NCBI RefSeq assembly: GCF_029873635.1
Contig: NC_080427.1
Location: 68,950,348-69,014,347, forward strand
DNA: 64,000 bases
Reading direction: 5' to 3'
Origin: Malania oleifera
Lineage: Eukaryota > Streptophyta > Magnoliopsida > Santalales > Ximeniaceae
Position 1 is the stretch's first letter. Every line of letters begins with the position of its first letter. A program made the position numbers and the translations under genes. Positions 59,501 through 64,000 of the stretch are shown here, piece by piece. The notes beneath the pieces are model-generated. The model worked only from the letters and a program-made list of their open reading frames with translations. It was not told the origin of the DNA and ran no database searches.

Positions 59501-61160
59501 CATAATATAAAAATTGCCCCAAATATGAGATTTTAGTTCTTCCCTAAATTTGTACTTTTCCTAGAGAATACATGTAATGCTAAAAATATTTTAACATCAA
59601 AGCTTATCATAATTATCGGTGTACATGGTTTTCATTTTTTTTTTTGGGAAAATTTTAACGAAATTTTAGTAGCATGCCGTCTGTAAATTGGACATTTTCC
59701 CATAAAACCTGCACCTGATAGGTTCAAATAAGTCATTTATAAGAAGTTCAAGGGACACGAGAACCTATATCCACTACAAGCATGCAATACACATCAACTG
59801 CATTCGCCAAGCAGGAGGCATTCTAGACTAGCATGCAATCATGTAGCAATCAACAATTCATGACAATAGTACATGTATCCATTAAATTCAGAATATCCAA
59901 CAAGTAAAGCTATCATCCGTACAAGATGAATAGCTATAATATAAAAATTTTCCAACTAAACAAGATATACAACTACAATAACAATTGAAAAAAAAAAAAA
60001 ACTCGTACGCATTATGCAACCATATCAAGTAATTAGAAATGACAATATCCAAAAGCAGGATGGATCCATAAGGAGGATGCATTTAGAAGGAGCATATATC
60101 CAAAACGACGGTCCCTTCATAGGAAGCCGCATCGAAAAAGAAGATGCATCCACAAGGAGGATGCATCAAAAGGAGGTTGAATCCGTAGAGAGGATGCATA
60201 GGCATATCCACAAGGAGGATGCTTTCACAAGGATGATGCATTCAAAAAGTGCAACACTAATGGAACTTTTTGAAACAAGAAAGATTAAAAAATAATATTA
60301 TTCTCAAGTCATATCTGTTTGTAATATTGATTTTTTGCATTATTCATGCAAACTATCTCTAACTACATAATATAAAAATTGCCCCAAATATGAGACTTTA
60401 GTTCTTCCCTAAATTTGTACTTTTCCTAGAGAATACATGTAATGCTAAAAATATTTTAACATCAAAGCTTATCATAATTATCGGTGTACGTGGTTTTCAT
60501 TTTTTTTTTTGGGAAAATTTTAACGAAATTTTAGTAGCATGCCGTCTGTAAATTGGACATTTTCCCATAAAACCTGCACCTGATAGGTTCAAATAAGTCA
60601 TTTATAAGAAGTTCAAGGGACACGAGAACCTATATCCACTACAAGCATGCAATACACATCAACTGCATTCGCCAAGCAAGAGGCATTCTAGACTAGCATG
60701 CAATCATGTAGCAATCAACAATTCATGACAATAGTACATGTATCCATTAAATTCAGAATATCCAACAAGTAAAGCTATCATCCGTACAAGATGAATAGCT
60801 ATAATATAAAAATTTCCCAACTAAACAAGATATACAACTACAATAACAATTGAAAAAAAAAAAAAACTCGTACGCATTATGCAACCATATCAAGTAATTA
60901 GAAATGACAGCATCCAAAAGCAGGATGGATCCATAAGGAGGATGCATTTAGAAGGAGCATATATCCAAAACGACGGTCCGTTCATAGGAAGCCGCATCGA
61001 AAAAGAAGATGCATCCACAAGGAGGATGCATCAAAAGGAGGTTGAATCCGTAGAGAGGATGCATAGGCATATCCACAAGGAGGATGCTTTCACAAGGATG
61101 ATGCATTCAAAAAGTGCAACACTAATGGAACTTTTTGAAACAAGAAAGATTAAAAAATAA
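56524..61160 (+). other. Recurrent 93-103-codon open frame in satellite units
   Basis: Open frames at 56524-56835, 57389-57700, 59149-59430, 60014-60295 and 60879-61160 (and 62609-62890 beyond). They encode a peptide with repeated RRMH / EDAS / KEDAFTRMMH motifs, produced by the ggaggatgcat microrepeat. Units starting at 57872 and 61332 have a TGA in the frame (atgcattgag), and unit 63062 has a one-base deletion (gaagagc). It is therefore unlikely to be a selected gene. Confidence 0.6.
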
Positions 61161-61331
61161 TATTATTCTCAAGTCATATCTGTTTGTAATATTGATTTTT
61201 TGCATTATTCATGCAAACTATCTATAACTACATAATATAAAAATTGCCCCAAATATGAGACTTTAGTTCTTCCCTAAATTTGTACTTTTCCTAGAGAATA
61301 CATGTAATGCTAAAAATATTTTAACATCAAA
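57872..61331 (+). repeat. Higher-order repeat block 1 (four units, 3460 bp)
   Basis: Units starting at 57872, 58738, 59602 and 60467 carry private variants that reappear in the same order 3460 bp downstream: cattgagaagg and ccatgaaacc; aatcaaagtttatc and gaaacaaaaaag; gtcccttcat; gtgtacgtgg. Confidence 0.88.
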
Positions 61332-64000
61332 GCTTATCATAATTATCGGTGTACATGGTTTTCTTTTTTTTTTTTTGGAAAATTTTAACGAAATTTTAGT
61401 AGCATGCCGTCTGTAAATTGGACATTTTCCCATGAAACCTGCACCTGATAGGTTCAAATAAGTCATTTATAAGAAGTTCAAGGGACACGAGAACCTATAT
61501 CCACTACAAGCATGCAATACACATCAACTGCATTCGCCAAGCAGGAGGCATTCTAGACTAGCATGCAATCATGTAGCAATCAACAATTCATGACAATAGT
61601 ACATGTATCCATTAAATTCAGAATATCCAACAAGTAAAGCTATCATTCGTACAAGATGAATAGCTATAATATAAAAATTTTCCAACTAAACAAGATATAC
61701 AACTACAATCACAATTGAAAAAAAAAAAAAAACTCGTACGCATTATGCAACCATATCAAGTAATTAGAAATGACAACATCCAAAAGCAGGATGGATCCAT
61801 AAGGAGGATGCATTGAGAAGGAGCATATATCCAAAACGACGGTCCGTTCATAGGAAGCCGCATCGAAAAAGAAGATGCATCCACAAGGAGGATGCATCAA
61901 AAGGAGGTTGAATCCGTAGAGAGGATGCATAGGCATATCCACAAGGAGGATGCTTTCACAAGGATGATGCATTCAAAAAGTGCAACACTAATGGAACTTT
62001 TTGAAACAAGAAAGATTAAAAAATAATATTATTCTCAAGTCATATCTGTTTGTAATATTGATTTTTTGCATTATTCATGCAAACTATCTATAACTACATA
62101 ATATAAAAATTGCCCCAAATATGAGACTTTAGTTCTTCCCTAAATTTGTACTTTTCCTAGAGAATACATGTAATGCTAAAAATATTTTAAAATCAAAGTT
62201 TATCATAATTATCGGTGTACATGGTTTTCATTTTTTTTTTGGGAAAATTTTAACGAAATTTTAGTAGCATGCCGTCTGTAAATTGGACATTTTCCCATAA
62301 AACCTGCACCTGATAGGTTCAAATAAGTCATTTATAAGAAGTTCAAGGGACACGAGAACCTATATCCACTACAAGCATGCAATACACATCAACTGCATTC
62401 GCCAAGCAGGAGGCATTCTAGACTAGCATACAATCATGTAGCAATCAACAATTCATGACAATAGTACATGTATCCATTAAATTCAGAATATCCAACAAGT
62501 AAAGCTATCATTCGTACAAGATGAATAGCTATAATATAAAAATTTTCCAACTAAACAAGATATACAACTACAATAACAATTGAAAAAAAAAAAAAACTCG
62601 TACGCATTATGCAACCATATCAAGTAATTAGAAATGACAGCATCCAAAAGCAGGATGGATCCATAAGGAGGATGCATTTAGAAGGAGCATATATCCAAAA
62701 CGACGGTCCGTTCATAGGAAGCCGCATCGAAAAAGAAGATGCATCCACAAGGAGGATGCATCAAAAGGAGGTTGAATCCGTAGAGAGGATGCATAGGCAT
62801 ATCCACAAGGAGGATGCTTTCACAAGGATGATGCATTCAAAAAGTGCAACACTAATGGAACTTTTTGAAACAAAAAAGATTAAAAAATAATATTATTCTC
62901 AAGTCATATCTGTTTGTAATATTGATTTTTTGCATTATTCATGCAAACTATCTATAACTACATAATATAAAAATTGCCCCAAATATGAGATTTTAGTTCT
63001 TCCCTAAATTTGTACTTTTCCTAGAGAATACATGTAATGCTAAAAATATTTTAACATCAAAGCTTATCATAATTATCGGTGTACATGGTTTTTATTTTTT
63101 TTTTTGGGAAAATTTTAACGAAATTTTAGTAGCATGCCGTCTGTAAATTGGACATTTTCCCATAAAACCTGCACCTGATAGGTTCAAATAAGTCATTTAT
63201 AAGAAGTTCAAGGGACACGAGAACCTATATCCACTACAAGCATGCAATACACATCAACTGCATTCGCCAAGCAGGAGGCATTCTAGACTAGCATGCAATC
63301 ATGTAGCAATCAACAATTCATGACAATAGTACATGTATCCATTAAATTCAGAATATCCAACAAGTAAAGCTATCATCCGTACAAGATGAATAGCTATAAT
63401 ATAAAAATTTTCCAACTAAACAAGATATACAACTACAATAACAATTGAAAAAAAAAAAAAACTCGTACGCATTATGCAACCATATCAAGTAATTAGAAAT
63501 GACAACATCCAAAAGCAGGATGGATCCATAAGGAGGATGCATTTAGAAGAGCATATATCCAAAACGACGGTCCCTTCATAGGAAGCCGCATCGAAAAAGA
63601 AGATGCATCCACAAGGAGGATGCATCAAAAGGAGGTTGAATCCGTAGAGAGGATGCATAGGCATATCCACAAGGAGGATGCTTTCACAAGGATGATGCAT
63701 TCAAAAAGTGCAACACTAATGGAACTTTTTGAAACAAGAAAGATTAAAAAATAATATTATTCTCAAGTCATATCTGTTTGTAATATTGATTTTTTGCATT
63801 ATTCATGCAAACTATCTTTAACTACATAATATAAAAATTGCCCCAAATATGAGACTTTAGTTCTTCCCTAAATTTGTACTTTTCCTAGAGAATACATGTA
63901 ATGCTAAAAATATTTTAACATCAAAGCTTATCATAATTATCGGTGTACGTGGTTTTCATTTTTTTTTTTGAGAAAATTTTAACGAAATTTTAGTAGCATG
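61332..64000 (+). repeat. Higher-order repeat block 2 (partial)
   Basis: Repeats the unit order of block 1, variant by variant. The fourth unit (63926 onward, with gtgtacgtgg) is cut by the window edge. Confidence 0.88.

Larger units (their letters stand above)
56119..64000 (+). repeat. Satellite array, ~865-bp unit, nine full units plus a partial
   Basis: Anchor g(c/t)ttatcataattatcggtg falls at 56141, 57007, 57872, 58738, 59602, 60467, 61332, 62198, 63062 and 63926, spacing 864-866 bp. The array continues past the window end. Units are nearly identical. Each has a T run near its start, an A run about 390 bp later, and a block of ggaggatgcat microrepeats. Private variants recur every four units, showing a higher-order structure. 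Confidence 0.97.

Noticed and set aside
58243..63700. - strand open frames of 64-89 codons in the satellite units
   Set aside because: They are the complement of the ggaggatgcat block and have the same periodicity; no separate evidence of coding.
1..64000. tRNA, rRNA and other structured RNA genes
   Set aside because: I found no tRNA box A/B pairs or rRNA-like stretches. The tggtatc(a/g) motifs present are retrotransposon primer binding sites.

Overview
This window looks like nuclear DNA of a eudicot plant. It holds one conventional gene, an 8-exon chloroplast omega-3 fatty-acid desaturase (FAD7/FAD8 type) at 18776-21248 on the + strand. Its GT-AG introns all keep the reading frame, giving a predicted protein of 449 residues. 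Almost everything else is transposable-element DNA, much of it nested, plus a satellite array at the right end.

Left part (1-16678): a decayed Ty1/copia pol fragment (1097-2677) with its 3' LTR (2678-3033), interrupted by the end of a solo LTR (1-1096); a second copia gag split by a solo LTR with a perfect GGATA duplication (3523-5506); then a two-LTR copia element on the - strand (6043-16678) whose gag is split by another solo LTR with a perfect TAGTA duplication (11856-13229). Middle (16679-23127): the gene island with MITE-like sequence, microsatellites and the desaturase. Next, a Ty3/gypsy Tekay/Del-like chromovirus (23128-33806, + strand). Its 5' LTR contains a solo LTR with a perfect ATAAC duplication, and its 3' LTR is cut short. 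Then come a copia fragment on the - strand (33960-36470), a hAT-type inverted-repeat element with an 8-bp duplication (37255-37737), and a 251-bp-period tandem duplication.

Right part (39402-54828): a short-LTR copia (Ale-like) holding a solo LTR; a Sirevirus-like copia on the - strand represented by its 3' LTR, multiplied polypurine tracts and an extra third-ORF remnant; another copia on the + strand whose 5' LTR is split by a solo LTR with a perfect AAAGG duplication; one end of a CACTA element; and a MITE. From 56119 to the window edge lies a tandem array of ~865-bp units arranged as a four-unit higher-order repeat of ~3460 bp.

Two results stand out. First, part of the 865-bp satellite unit is clearly alignable to the non-coding 3' region of the Sirevirus-like element at 46898-47040, so the satellite probably arose from a retrotransposon. 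Second, most LTRs here, of both copia and gypsy type, carry a cluster of short CpG-containing palindromes (TCGTCGACGA, or TTCGG-centred variants built on GGTCGACC) just upstream of the LTR TATA box. No CRISPR, rRNA or tRNA gene was recognised. All family calls come from reading motifs by eye; no database search was run.
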